The notes beneath the pieces were generated by a model. It was not told the origin of the DNA. It searched no databases and saw only the letters and a list, made by a program, of their open reading frames with translations. From assembly GCA_964384595.1 (NCBI GenBank), contig CAYLLY010000003.1:9697-73696 (forward strand): a stretch of 64,000 nucleotides of DNA. The letters run 5' to 3'. Origin of the DNA: SCTG01 sp964384595 (GTDB taxonomy: Bacteria; Nitrospirota; Nitrospiria; Nitrospirales; NS-4). Position numbers and translations under genes: made by a program. The stretch's first letter is position 1. Each line of letters starts with the position of its first letter. Positions 26,568-35,327 of the stretch are shown here, one piece after another.

Positions 26568-27077
26568 ATGAAAAGGAGAGTCCTGGTCATTTCTAGGAAC
26601 GAGGAGGTCGGGGAGTGGTTCAGGGGAGTTCTCGGCGGCCGTAAATCGGGGCAGACGGTCACCGTGGTGGGCGATCTGCAACCGGCTATCCGGATGCTGA
26701 AGCGAACTTCCCCCCACGTGGTGATTTTCGTCGAAGAGGGGCCTGAGAGGGACGACGACAGGCTGATGTTGCTGCGGGCGCTGCTCCTTATCGAGGAGCA
26801 GTGCCACCGGAACACGCTGGCGATCCTGTACGACCTCGCCGAAAACCGTATGACGATGTACCACAACGTTCACTTCCCGCAGGTGAATCGGCTGGACGTG
26901 GCGATGGCGGCACAGGAGGGCGCGCGTTGCCCGCTCTTCGGCGATGCGGAGGAGGCGGATGTGGCAGCTCAGGCGTATCCTGCAGATTGCCCCTACCTCC
27001 CCATCGGGACCGCCGGGATGGGCGCCGGCTGCGGGACGGCGGTGAGAGAGAATGAGTCGGTCGAACGGAAAGAATAA
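26568..27077 (+). CDS. Hypothetical protein, receiver-like fold possible
   Basis: 169 residues from ATG 26568 with GGAGAGGA upstream. The first 80 residues (RVLVISRNEEVGEWFRGVL, then HVVIFVEEG) have the alternating strand-helix texture of a response-regulator receiver, but the phospho-acceptor aspartate is not clearly present. The C-terminus has several cysteines. The function is unknown. Confidence 0.5.
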   Translation: MKRRVLVISRNEEVGEWFRGVLGGRKSGQTVTVVGDLQPAIRMLKRTSPHVVIFVEEGPERDDDRLMLLRALLLIEEQCHRNTLAILYDLAENRMTMYHNVHFPQVNRLDVAMAAQEGARCPLFGDAEEADVAAQAYPADCPYLPIGTAGMGAGCGTAVRENESVERKE

Positions 27078-27118
27078 CCATCGGCCGATATCCGGCTGAT
27101 GTTGATAAGGGGGACGTC

Positions 27119-28252
27119 ATGGGCATACAGAGCATGGTGATCAGGATGAGATCTGCGCCGATCTTCGCGGTGGTCGGCCTCGCGACCCTGCTGGCCGGAG
27201 CAGCGGAGGCCCAATCCCCGGAGGTGGACGCTCCGAAGCAGCCGATCCCGGTGTTCAAGAACGTGCAGGTCAACCCCTATTCCATGCCGGACCTCACGAG
27301 CCAGCAGAATCTCTCCGTGAAGGCGACGGGCAAGGTGGTGGAGTATACCCTCACGATCGAGGCGATCCGGTGGAAGATCACGGGGAATGTCTACATGAAT
27401 CAGTGGGCCTTCAACGGGCAAGTGCCGGGTCCGCTCATGGAGGCCACAGAGGGGGACTTGGTCCGGGTTTCGGTGAAGAACAATACCACGGTCAACCATA
27501 CCATTCACCACCACGGGATATGGACCCCGACCGTGATGGACGGTGTGCCGGACATGACGCAGAAACCCATCGAGCCCGGCGAGACCTTCGTGTACGAATT
27601 CATCGCCAAGCCGGCGGGTTTTCACTGGTATCACTGTCATGTCAACGCGGCGGAGCATCTGGAGATGGGATTGTACGGCGGGTTCATCGTCCATCCGGCG
27701 CCCGAGACCGGACTGGGCACGACCAAGGAGCAGGTGGCCGATCCCGCGCTCAAGATTGATCGGGAGTACATCTTCGTCGTGGACGAGATGGACACGCGAA
27801 TCGAGGAGGGCAAGGCGGGCGGCCTCGGCCTCGGCCACCCACGGATGATCAGCAACTTCAATTACTTCACGATCAACGGGAAGGCGTTCCCCGAGACCCC
27901 GATGATTTACGTGCGCGAGGGGGAGACGGTTCGGATCCGGCTGCTGAACGTGGGCTCCGTGGTGCACTCGTTCCACCTGCACGGACACACCTTCGCCACG
28001 AGCAGCGCCGAATGTGATCGGTGTCCGCGGACCTGGGAATACCGCGACGTCATCAACATCAGCCCGGCGCAGCGGCTGGACGTCGTCTTCAAAGCGAACA
28101 ATCCCGGGCGCTGGATGTTCCACTGTCACATCCCTCCCCACGTGACGAACGATGGCGTGTACCCGGGCGGCATGATGTCCATGGTGGAGTACGAGAACAA
28201 TCCCTATCTCAAGTTCCTGCCGCCGATGGACGGGCACGGGAAGCACAAATGA
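27119..28252 (+). CDS. Two-domain multicopper oxidase, periplasmic
   Basis: 377 residues with a signal peptide (about 1-32). Domain 1 has IHHHGIW (H130, H132) and HWYHCH followed by H180 and M183. Domain 2 has HSFHLHGH (H283, H286, H288, H290) and FHCHIPPH followed by Met residues near 352. The HxH and HCH pairs supply a trinuclear copper centre between subunits. Cys173 and Cys336 each sit in a type 1 copper context, so both domains may carry blue copper (type A). This is not copper nitrite reductase, which lacks the trinuclear HxH motifs. Oxidase substrates could be metal ions, iodide or organics; not known. The stop overlaps the next start. Confidence 0.88.
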   Translation: MGIQSMVIRMRSAPIFAVVGLATLLAGAAEAQSPEVDAPKQPIPVFKNVQVNPYSMPDLTSQQNLSVKATGKVVEYTLTIEAIRWKITGNVYMNQWAFNGQVPGPLMEATEGDLVRVSVKNNTTVNHTIHHHGIWTPTVMDGVPDMTQKPIEPGETFVYEFIAKPAGFHWYHCHVNAAEHLEMGLYGGFIVHPAPETGLGTTKEQVADPALKIDREYIFVVDEMDTRIEEGKAGGLGLGHPRMISNFNYFTINGKAFPETPMIYVREGETVRIRLLNVGSVVHSFHLHGHTFATSSAECDRCPRTWEYRDVINISPAQRLDVVFKANNPGRWMFHCHIPPHVTNDGVYPGGMMSMVEYENNPYLKFLPPMDGHGKHK

Positions 28253-29313
28253 CCCGCCATGCCCGGGAGGGAGGAGATCAAGCGGACGAGACGCGGCCCC
28301 AGGACCGTTCGGAACAACAGCTTGATGAGTTGATCCGGCACGAGACGGAGGCCTTTTTTCGGCAACGGCCCGGCTGGAGCCTGACGACCGGCCCCAAGGA
28401 CATCGAGCTGGTGGCCCATGCCCTGCGCGTGGTCCTGCATCTGGGGCCGGAGGCGGTGGCCTCCCACGCCGATGACTTCATGGCGCTGGTGGATATCCAG
28501 CGGCCCGACGGCGGCTGGGGGAATACGGAGGACGCGGGCGGCCGGGTGTGGGCGTCCGCGTTCGCCGCTCTCATGGTGGTGAGGGGCAATGAACTTCTGG
28601 GCGATGCGCGTTTGACCCGCGCGGTCACGCGCGCCACGGACTACTTCCTGGACAGCCAGCTAAGCGACGGGCGATGGGTTGACCCACCGACCTGGACCGA
28701 CCTCGACGCCACCAGCCACCCGGTGAGCTTCTTCAACGTGGTCCGCGCCTTCGGCGAGACCTATCGGTTCGAGGAAGTCAACCGGGCGTGGGAGAAGGGG
28801 CTGAAGTTTCTGCTCGACCGCCAGGGCGAGGACGGTGGGTGGTACGCCCTCGACTTCAAGTCCCCCAGCGAGGTGGTCGCCTCCGGCAGCCCCATCGAGA
28901 TGACCGCGCACCTCGTGCAGGATGCGCTCGTGGCGGATCTTCTGCTGGAGAACCGCTTGGATGTCCGCGAGGCGTGCGCCCGCGCGGTCGCGCGGCTGGC
29001 GGCCTGGCAGGGAACGGATGGGTCCTGGGACAGGGGCAATACCGATCATACGATGGACAGCGCGCGGTCCTTGATGCTGGTCTCCAAGGTCCTGGACGAT
29101 CAATCCGTGTTTTCAGTGATTCACCGGGCAGTGGCATGGATCGTGGCGGTGAAGAACGAGGTGGGCTGGGGGAACTTCCCGGGAGATGCCACCAACCTGG
29201 AGCGGCTGTGCGACGGCCTGGACACGTTGCTCAAGTACCGGGCGTTTCTCAAACAGGACACCACGGAACTCATCAGGCTCTGGGGCTATCTCCCGAGCCG
29301 CGTGAGCTTGTAA
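28249..29313 (+). CDS. Prenyltransferase / squalene-cyclase repeat protein
   Basis: 354 residues from ATG 28249, overlapping the oxidase stop (ATGA). Repeated QW-like motifs are visible: QRPDGGWGN, QLSDGRWVD, RQGEDGGWYA, WQGTDGSWDR and KNEVGWGNF. These define the alpha-alpha barrel of squalene-hopene cyclases and prenyltransferases. The length is about half that of a squalene-hopene cyclase. The catalytic DxDD region appears as DLDAT, with the last aspartate replaced by alanine, so cyclase activity is doubtful. The coupling to a multicopper oxidase is unusual. The function is unknown. Confidence 0.75.
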   Translation: MTRHAREGGDQADETRPQDRSEQQLDELIRHETEAFFRQRPGWSLTTGPKDIELVAHALRVVLHLGPEAVASHADDFMALVDIQRPDGGWGNTEDAGGRVWASAFAALMVVRGNELLGDARLTRAVTRATDYFLDSQLSDGRWVDPPTWTDLDATSHPVSFFNVVRAFGETYRFEEVNRAWEKGLKFLLDRQGEDGGWYALDFKSPSEVVASGSPIEMTAHLVQDALVADLLLENRLDVREACARAVARLAAWQGTDGSWDRGNTDHTMDSARSLMLVSKVLDDQSVFSVIHRAVAWIVAVKNEVGWGNFPGDATNLERLCDGLDTLLKYRAFLKQDTTELIRLWGYLPSRVSL

Positions 29314-29369
29314 GACTTGAGAAGGAGGGATACACGACGGGGAATGGAAATGCAGCCTAGCGGCGAATC

Positions 29370-30200
29370 ATGATGGCCGGAAGAGAACTGAACGTTCCGA
29401 CCCTCGTGTTGTTCGTGGCCGTGAGCCTCACGGCCGTCGTCGGGGTGCCCGTTTTCGGGTATGTCTATGGCTATACCTGGCTGGACTGGACGGTATTCGG
29501 TGTTCTCTATGTGGTCACTGCATTGGGCATCACGGTCGGGTACCACCGGCTGATCTCCCATCGCAGCTTCCAATGCCCCGACTGGGTGAAGGCCGCGCTC
29601 CTGGTCGCGGGCGGGTGGGCGTTTGAAAACTCGGCGCTGAAATGGGGCGCCGATCATGGGCGGCACCATGCGCGCGTGGACGAGGAGGAGGACCCGTACG
29701 ATGCGACAAAAGGGTTCTGGTACAGCCACTGCGGCTGGGTCCTTCTGAAAGATCCCCACTACACCGAGAAATTCACGCCCTGGTTGCGGGAGGATCGCGT
29801 GGTGATGTGGCAACACCGCTGGTACGTTCCCATCGTCCTGTCCGGCCTCGCGCTGCCGTTCGCCGTGGGCTATGCCTACGGCGGATGGATGAGCGGCATA
29901 GGCTGCTTCATGCTGGCCGGCGTCGGACGGATGTTTTTGGTGCTGAACTCCACGTTCTGCATCAATTCCGTGTGTCACCTGTGGGGAAGCCAGCCGTACA
30001 GTCAGTCCAACACCAGCCGGGACAGTTGGCTGGTGTCGCTGATCACCATGGGCGAGGGCTACCACAATTACCACCATGCGTTCCAACGGGACTACCGAAA
30101 TGGTCCCCTGTGGTACAACTTCGACCCGTCCAAATGGCTCATCTACAATTTGTCGGTTCTTGGGTTGGCCGGCGACCTCGTCCGTTCAGGTCCGAGATGA
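29370..30200 (+). CDS. Membrane fatty acid desaturase (acyl-CoA delta-9 type)
   Basis: 276 residues with the three histidine boxes of membrane desaturases: HRLISH, HGRHH and HNYHH, the diiron ligands, between four or so hydrophobic helices. This fits delta-9 acyl-CoA/acyl-lipid desaturases (DesC/OLE1-like). It introduces a double bond into membrane fatty acids using oxygen. The start was placed at the in-frame ATG after a weak ribosome site; the gene continues the + strand run. Confidence 0.88.
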   Translation: MMAGRELNVPTLVLFVAVSLTAVVGVPVFGYVYGYTWLDWTVFGVLYVVTALGITVGYHRLISHRSFQCPDWVKAALLVAGGWAFENSALKWGADHGRHHARVDEEEDPYDATKGFWYSHCGWVLLKDPHYTEKFTPWLREDRVVMWQHRWYVPIVLSGLALPFAVGYAYGGWMSGIGCFMLAGVGRMFLVLNSTFCINSVCHLWGSQPYSQSNTSRDSWLVSLITMGEGYHNYHHAFQRDYRNGPLWYNFDPSKWLIYNLSVLGLAGDLVRSGPR

Positions 30201-30289
30201 GCGCGTCGTCCCAATAACACGTCCTGTGGACGGAGCGGCCTTACGAGTTTCGCGGGGGTGGGCACCGCGGAATACAGGGAGGAGGGCCT

Positions 30290-31606
30290 ATGGAAGCGAA
30301 ATTTTGCGCCGTCTGTGCCTGGAGGGGAAACTGCCAGATCAAATTTGCGCGGCTTGACGGCATCGCCAGCCAGTGCCTCCACTTTACCCGCGATGTCGAG
30401 CTGGAGCGCCGCGCGGCGGTGCGCGAGAGCGCCGACGTCGTGATCGCCGGGGCCGGCATCGGCGGGTTGTCGTTGGGTTTGTTCCTCGCCGAAAAAGGCC
30501 ACCGCATCATCATCCTGGAGCGCGGGGAAGAGCTCGTGCCGGTCCAGAAGCCGGAAGTGCTGCAGCCAGAAGCGCTGGAGATCCTGGAGCGACTCGGCGC
30601 CCTGGACGGGCTTCTCGCCATGGGGCCTGCCCGGTGCGAGTGTTATCATTTCTATCAACCGGGCGGGCGGCCCCTCGTCAACGTGCGTTGCTGTCCTCCG
30701 GCGTGGCGTCCTGTTCACGGTCTGATCACGCTGCCCCATTGGACCAGGCAGGCCCTTCTTGGCAGGCTGCAGGCCTATCCCCGCGCGCGCCTCTTCTGGG
30801 GCGCCGACCTGACGGACCTGACGCGCGCGGGCGGCGCCGTCACCGGCGTGCGGGCGAGGGTCAAGGGAAGAGATTGGAGCTTCTCCGCTCCGGTGGTGGT
30901 GGGCGCGGACGGCGCGGCCTCGCGTGTGCGCGCCGCCTTGAAGGTCGCCGGCGAGGTCCACCGGTATCCGGACGCCTTTGTCTCGGTGCTCGTGGATCGT
31001 TCCGCCGGCATCGGAAGCGATGTCCACTACTATGTGGGTCGCCGTTCGTTTCTCGGCGTCTTCCCGATCTCCTCGGACGCGCTGTGCCTGCTGCTCTCGG
31101 TTGACGCCGAACAGGCGCATCCCTTCACGTCCCTGTTGGGTCCTTCGCTGGCGGAACGGGTGGCTGCCATGGCGCCCGCCGTGGCGGAGGCTGTGCGGAC
31201 GAGCGCCGACTGGGAGCATGCGACCCTGTTGCCCTGCGTGTGTGCCTGCGTTGCCCGGTGGGTCGCCGACGGAGCGGCGCTCATGGGCGACAGCGCCCAT
31301 GCGTGCCATCCCTACATGGGGCTCGGCAGCGCGCTGGCGATGGAGGATGCGCGGGTTCTGGCCCAGGTGCTGGAGGGATGTTTTCAGCGAGGGGATTTCT
31401 CCGCCGAGGCCCTCACGGCCTATGAGGCGGCTCGCCGGCCGGTGGTGGAAAGGCTGCAGCGTCTCGCCGAACAGCGGGTCATGTTGTGGAACACGGCCAA
31501 TCCCTTCCTGGCCTGGGCCCGGAGCGGGATGTTCCGGGCTGTGGCGAGGCATCCCCGGCTCCTCTCGAAGGAGTTCATCGCGAATGCGGTAGGGGTGGCG
31601 CAATAA
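30290..31606 (+). CDS. FAD-dependent monooxygenase with N-terminal cysteine motif
   Basis: 438 residues. Residues 1-35 carry C6-x2-C9-x5-C15-x13-C29, a compact motif that could bind a metal or cluster. The flavoprotein follows: GAGIGGLSLGL for the FAD pyrophosphate, VVGADGAASRVR (the DG motif) and GDSAHACHPYMGLG (the GD motif). This is the UbiH/PHBH class of aromatic or quinone hydroxylases. A paralogue at 45677 lacks the N-terminal motif. The ribosome site GGGAGGAGG is good. The substrate is unknown. Confidence 0.82.
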   Translation: MEAKFCAVCAWRGNCQIKFARLDGIASQCLHFTRDVELERRAAVRESADVVIAGAGIGGLSLGLFLAEKGHRIIILERGEELVPVQKPEVLQPEALEILERLGALDGLLAMGPARCECYHFYQPGGRPLVNVRCCPPAWRPVHGLITLPHWTRQALLGRLQAYPRARLFWGADLTDLTRAGGAVTGVRARVKGRDWSFSAPVVVGADGAASRVRAALKVAGEVHRYPDAFVSVLVDRSAGIGSDVHYYVGRRSFLGVFPISSDALCLLLSVDAEQAHPFTSLLGPSLAERVAAMAPAVAEAVRTSADWEHATLLPCVCACVARWVADGAALMGDSAHACHPYMGLGSALAMEDARVLAQVLEGCFQRGDFSAEALTAYEAARRPVVERLQRLAEQRVMLWNTANPFLAWARSGMFRAVARHPRLLSKEFIANAVGVAQ

Positions 31607-31616
31607 GAGGGTCCTC

Positions 31617-32828
31617 ATGAGTGAGCGCGACTTTCTGACTGAGGGAGGCGTGACCAGACGGGCCGTCCTTGCGAAGGCGGGAGGAATCGGCGCCATGCTT
31701 GCCTTGGGCGGCGTGACCGCCCCCCTTCGCCGGATTGCCGGTGAGGCGTATGCCGCAGACCAGCCGGTCATTCAGGGAAAGGACCGGTTGATCGTCAGAT
31801 CGGGTCGGCCGCTCAATCTCGAGATGCCGATCGGGCTCGTGGATTCCTGGATCACGCCGACGCCCCTTCACTTTGTGCGCAACCATTACGAAGTCCCGGT
31901 CGTGGACCCGAACGAATTGCGCCTGCGCGTTGAAGGAGCGGTGGAGCGCCCGCTTGCGCTCGCGCTCGACGACCTGAAGCGTCTGCCGGTGATCGAGGAA
32001 GTCGTCACACTGGAATGCGCCGGGAACGGGCGTTCGTTTTTCGATCCGAAGGTGCCGGGCGCCCAGTGGCAGCGCGGGGCCGTCGGCACGGCTCGTTACA
32101 AGGGGGCTCGGCTGGCCGATGTGCTCCAGCGTGCCGGGATCAGCCCGGCGGGCAGGCACGTCTTGCTCGATGGCGCCGACCAGCCACCGGTCCCGACGGC
32201 GCCCGATTTCGTCCGGAGCATTCCGGTCGAGAAGGCGATGGCCCCGGAGACCCTGCTGGCCTACGAGATGAACGGGGAGCCGTTGCCTGCCGTGCACGGG
32301 TTCCCGCTCCGGGCGATCGTGCCCGGCTGGATCGGCTCGGCGAACGTCAAGTGGCTCGTCCGGGTTGCGGTGCTGGAGCAGCCGCATGACGGGCATTTTA
32401 TGGTCAAGGGGTATCGGTTTCCGCGCTCGCCTGTGGCCCCCGGCGAGAAGGTGGACCCCAAAGACATGGAGGTGGTCACCGAACTGGACGTGAAATCCGT
32501 GATCGCGCAGCCGGGTGACGGGGCTCGGATCGCGACGGGCTCCGTGAAGGTCACCGGGGCGGCCTGGGCCGGTGAGGCGGAGATCGCCCGCGTGGACGTG
32601 TCCACCGATTTCGGCCGGACATGGCAGCCGGCGCGTCTCGGGGCCGATCGCGCCCGGTACGCGTGGCGGCTCTGGGAGCTCGACTGGATGGTCCGGGAGC
32701 GGGGAGCCTACCTTCTGATGTCGCGCGCCACGGACTCGCGTGGGCGGACTCAGCCGATCGCGCCGTTCTGGAACCCGAACGGCTATCTGTGGAACGTCGT
32801 TGATCAGGTCCAGGTCCGCGTGAGCTGA
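31617..32828 (+). CDS. Tat-exported sulfite oxidase family molybdoprotein
   Basis: 403 residues starting 10 bases after the monooxygenase. The twin-arginine signal is VTRRAVLAKAGG (R14-R15). The molybdenum cofactor domain includes FVRNH (86-90) and the Mo-binding cysteine C134 in TLECAGNGRS, followed by the C-terminal dimerisation domain (GAAWAGEAEIARVDVSTDFG). Sulfite dehydrogenases of the SorA type have this plan, with a partner cytochrome. A small cytochrome c gene at 34991 might be such a partner but is separated by one gene. Sulfite or another oxyanion could be the substrate. Confidence 0.88.
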   Translation: MSERDFLTEGGVTRRAVLAKAGGIGAMLALGGVTAPLRRIAGEAYAADQPVIQGKDRLIVRSGRPLNLEMPIGLVDSWITPTPLHFVRNHYEVPVVDPNELRLRVEGAVERPLALALDDLKRLPVIEEVVTLECAGNGRSFFDPKVPGAQWQRGAVGTARYKGARLADVLQRAGISPAGRHVLLDGADQPPVPTAPDFVRSIPVEKAMAPETLLAYEMNGEPLPAVHGFPLRAIVPGWIGSANVKWLVRVAVLEQPHDGHFMVKGYRFPRSPVAPGEKVDPKDMEVVTELDVKSVIAQPGDGARIATGSVKVTGAAWAGEAEIARVDVSTDFGRTWQPARLGADRARYAWRLWELDWMVRERGAYLLMSRATDSRGRTQPIAPFWNPNGYLWNVVDQVQVRVS

Positions 32829-32860
32829 TTATACATAACGACATAAGTCCTGTCCTCTTC

Positions 32861-32922
32861 GTCATTCCGGGCTTGACCCGGAATCCAGGTTTTTCCTGGA
32901 TTCCCGCTTTCGCGGGAATGAC
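32861..32922. repeat. 62-base inverted repeat (REP/dRS3-like)
   Basis: It begins GTCATTCC and ends GGAATGAC, with an inner inverted pair AATCCAGG / CCTGGATT around a T run, and a second small hairpin CCCGCTTTCGCGGG. Elements with GTCATTCC and CGCGGGAATGAC ends are widely scattered in bacterial genomes. It lies in the 246-base gap after the sulfite oxidase gene and may act as a transcript hairpin. Confidence 0.85.
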
Positions 32923-33074
32923 AGATTGTGCGGTGATTAATGTCTCTGTGTATAGAGAGAAGATCGCTGGTGAAGGGCGGGTATGTTTTGGTCCAGACCT
33001 CCAAACAAACCCGGCTCAGCTAAAGGAGACCCTTCACCAGCCCTTTTCTTTCGCTCGTTCCGGGAGGGATGCGG

Positions 33075-34961
33075 ATGTCGGAGGTCAAACAGTTCCTTGA
33101 CGTGCTGTCCGCGCCCGGCGCCGTCGTTTTTGATGGGAACCGGTCGAGCCTCCGTCTGCTGTCCGACCGGGCGACGGATCTGATCGGGACGGAGCGGACG
33201 GAGGATTCGGGGACGACGACGGTCTGGCACTTTCCTGACGCGTCCCCGGAGGCGGGGGCTTGTATCCGGGTGCTCCCGTCCGGTCACATGGTCGCATACG
33301 GGCGCCAGGGGCGCCGCATCCTGTGCGCCGATCCGGGCGGCACACCGCTCCATGAATGCGAATGGACCCGCGCGGGGTCCGGCGTGGCCAGGATGACGCG
33401 TGCGCGCATCCAACTGGACTGCGGGCAGTGGGTAGGAATCCGGCCGGAAGCGACGGAACAGGTCACCACGCTGCCGATCCCGCCGCATGGGGGGCCGTGC
33501 GTCCCGACGTTCGACGACCTGCGCCGGATGGCTGCGCAGTCGTGGAACGTGCCGCTGGACGACGTGCGTTACTTTTACCCCGACGGGAGCTTTGCGCGTG
33601 ATGCAAGTGGACACATCACCATCCGTCTGAAGAAAGACGGCCTCTATTTCCTGGAAGACGGGAGCTTCGCGCATCCGCGATTCGTCAGCTACATGGGCGC
33701 GATTCCCTGGGCTCGGATTGATGTGCTCAACGTGGTGGAGCTGTACCAGTCCACGCTTGCCGGCACCGGCGGAGCGGCCTTTGACCTGATCTGGGGCCTT
33801 TGCGACGATCAGCTTCGGGAGGAAGGCGCGATCCCGTTGCGGTACCGGGGCCTGCCGACCTTCCCGTCCGACCAGGCCTACGGGCTGTTCTGCGCCTTTT
33901 TCCGGCCCGAGACCCCGGCCGGAGAGGATCCCTACAAGCTCTTCATGGACACCCGACGGAGCTATGAGATCGCGTGGCGGCTCCGCCCGGATCCTCCGTG
34001 GCGGTACTTCGACCAGCGGCGGCGGCTCTGCATTACGGCGCAGAACGGCGTGGTTCAGAAGGTCACGCCCATCCATGATGCCGCCGCGGTCCCCTACGTC
34101 AATATCGGGATGCGCGGTTTTGCCTCCTGCGGCCGGACGGTGAGCGCCGCCGGGACCGTCTTGCAGTTGCGCGATGGCCATCGGGTGACCGACATCCCGC
34201 TCGACCCCGTCTGGAACGTCGCCCCTCCGAAGGAGCCCCCGGGGCCGCCGCCGAGCTATCCATTCGAATGGCGCTCCATGTTCGGCGGAGGGCTGCCGAC
34301 GCTCGATCCGGCCAGGGTCTGGACCACGGCGCACTTTTTTCCCGCGGACGGCTCGCAGGTGGGCGAAGAGGCGACTCAGCTCTTCGTGTTGGAGCAGATC
34401 TTTAATTGCCTCAACACGATCCCGGACCTGCCGTCCAGGCTTAAGAAGACCCACCGGGTCCTTATCCACAATTTTGATCCGGTCTGCGCCGGTTTCGTTG
34501 ACCCGGACTATGCGCAGCGCCGCTACACGGTGCTCTACAACCGTCCTGAGTGGGCGATCAGGAATGCCCAGTCGGTCTGGGATCGCGCGGCACGGGAGGG
34601 TCGTCTTGAGGCAGTGCAAAAGGTGGACTTCCTGCCGGAGCGGGAGTTGCGGGCCTGGACCTACGGAGGCCGGTACGAGTTGATCTACGAGTGGATCCCG
34701 TTCGCGGACTACGGCGATCCACGGGAGTGCGAGGCGGTCGTCAAGGATGTCGCGCGCGCGCTCACACCGCGCGGCCTGGTGTTCGTCGTGGGGCCCCCGT
34801 GCGTCGCATCCATGATTCCCGCGCACGGGCTTCGTCTGCTGTGCAAGGAAGGGCCTGAGGATATGCGCGGGTTGCCCGTCATGATCGAGCATTTGCGGAT
34901 TCATCCTGACACGCGGGTGAACCCCGACTTGACCGTTGTGATGGGCGAGAAAGGCGATTAG
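33075..34961 (+). CDS. Unknown protein with methyltransferase-like C-terminus
   Basis: 628 residues from ATG 33075, chosen because GGGAGG at 33061-33066 is too close to the alternative ATG at 33069. There is no signal peptide. The first 400 residues are a novel-looking region with repeated segments of the type YFYPDGSFARD and YFLEDGSFAHP. The last 200 residues have a Rossmann-like pattern (ECEAVVKDVARALTPRGLVFVVGPP) as in SAM-dependent methyltransferases, although the glycine-rich loop is not obvious. It precedes a small cytochrome c and a metallo-beta-lactamase-fold protein. I do not recognise the family. Confidence 0.65.
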   Translation: MSEVKQFLDVLSAPGAVVFDGNRSSLRLLSDRATDLIGTERTEDSGTTTVWHFPDASPEAGACIRVLPSGHMVAYGRQGRRILCADPGGTPLHECEWTRAGSGVARMTRARIQLDCGQWVGIRPEATEQVTTLPIPPHGGPCVPTFDDLRRMAAQSWNVPLDDVRYFYPDGSFARDASGHITIRLKKDGLYFLEDGSFAHPRFVSYMGAIPWARIDVLNVVELYQSTLAGTGGAAFDLIWGLCDDQLREEGAIPLRYRGLPTFPSDQAYGLFCAFFRPETPAGEDPYKLFMDTRRSYEIAWRLRPDPPWRYFDQRRRLCITAQNGVVQKVTPIHDAAAVPYVNIGMRGFASCGRTVSAAGTVLQLRDGHRVTDIPLDPVWNVAPPKEPPGPPPSYPFEWRSMFGGGLPTLDPARVWTTAHFFPADGSQVGEEATQLFVLEQIFNCLNTIPDLPSRLKKTHRVLIHNFDPVCAGFVDPDYAQRRYTVLYNRPEWAIRNAQSVWDRAAREGRLEAVQKVDFLPERELRAWTYGGRYELIYEWIPFADYGDPRECEAVVKDVARALTPRGLVFVVGPPCVASMIPAHGLRLLCKEGPEDMRGLPVMIEHLRIHPDTRVNPDLTVVMGEKGD

Positions 34962-34990
34962 ACCGGTCGAACACGTGCAGAGGGGGCGTT

Positions 34991-35314
34991 GTGCTGTCCG
35001 GAGCCGCATGGCGTGTCGTGGCTGTTCTGTTGAGCGCGGTCGGTTTGGCGGGCGCGGAGGTCCGCTCGCCCGTCGATGGCGGGTATTCCCCGACGCCGGC
35101 GCTTCCGGAAGGCAGGGGAGTCGAGAAGGTGAGTCAGCGCTGCGGGACCTGTCATGGGATTGAGATCGTGGCCCAGCAGCGGTTGGGTCGGACCGAATGG
35201 AGCCGTGTGGTGGACCAGATGATCGAGTTCGGAGCGGCGTTGACGCCTGACGACCGGCGCGACATCGTGGACTATCTGTCGTCGTATCTCGGCCCGGATA
35301 AACGCGGCGGCTGA
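34991..35314 (+). CDS. Small monoheme cytochrome c, SorB-like
   Basis: 107 residues starting at GTG 34991 with AGAGGGGG upstream. It has a short signal helix and one heme site, CGTCH (about 51-55), then a pattern R-x2-W-x3-VDQMIEFGA and a final helix DIVDYLSSYLG. Similar small cytochromes accompany sulfite dehydrogenases and quinohemoproteins. It could accept electrons from the sulfite oxidase family protein at 31617 or act with the unknown neighbours. Confidence 0.8.
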   Translation: MLSGAAWRVVAVLLSAVGLAGAEVRSPVDGGYSPTPALPEGRGVEKVSQRCGTCHGIEIVAQQRLGRTEWSRVVDQMIEFGAALTPDDRRDIVDYLSSYLGPDKRGG

Positions 35315-35327
35315 GCGAGAGGATACC

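Noticed and set aside
27119..28252. Copper nitrite reductase NirK
   Set aside because: The HxH and HCH motifs needed for a trinuclear centre are present in both domains, which NirK lacks.
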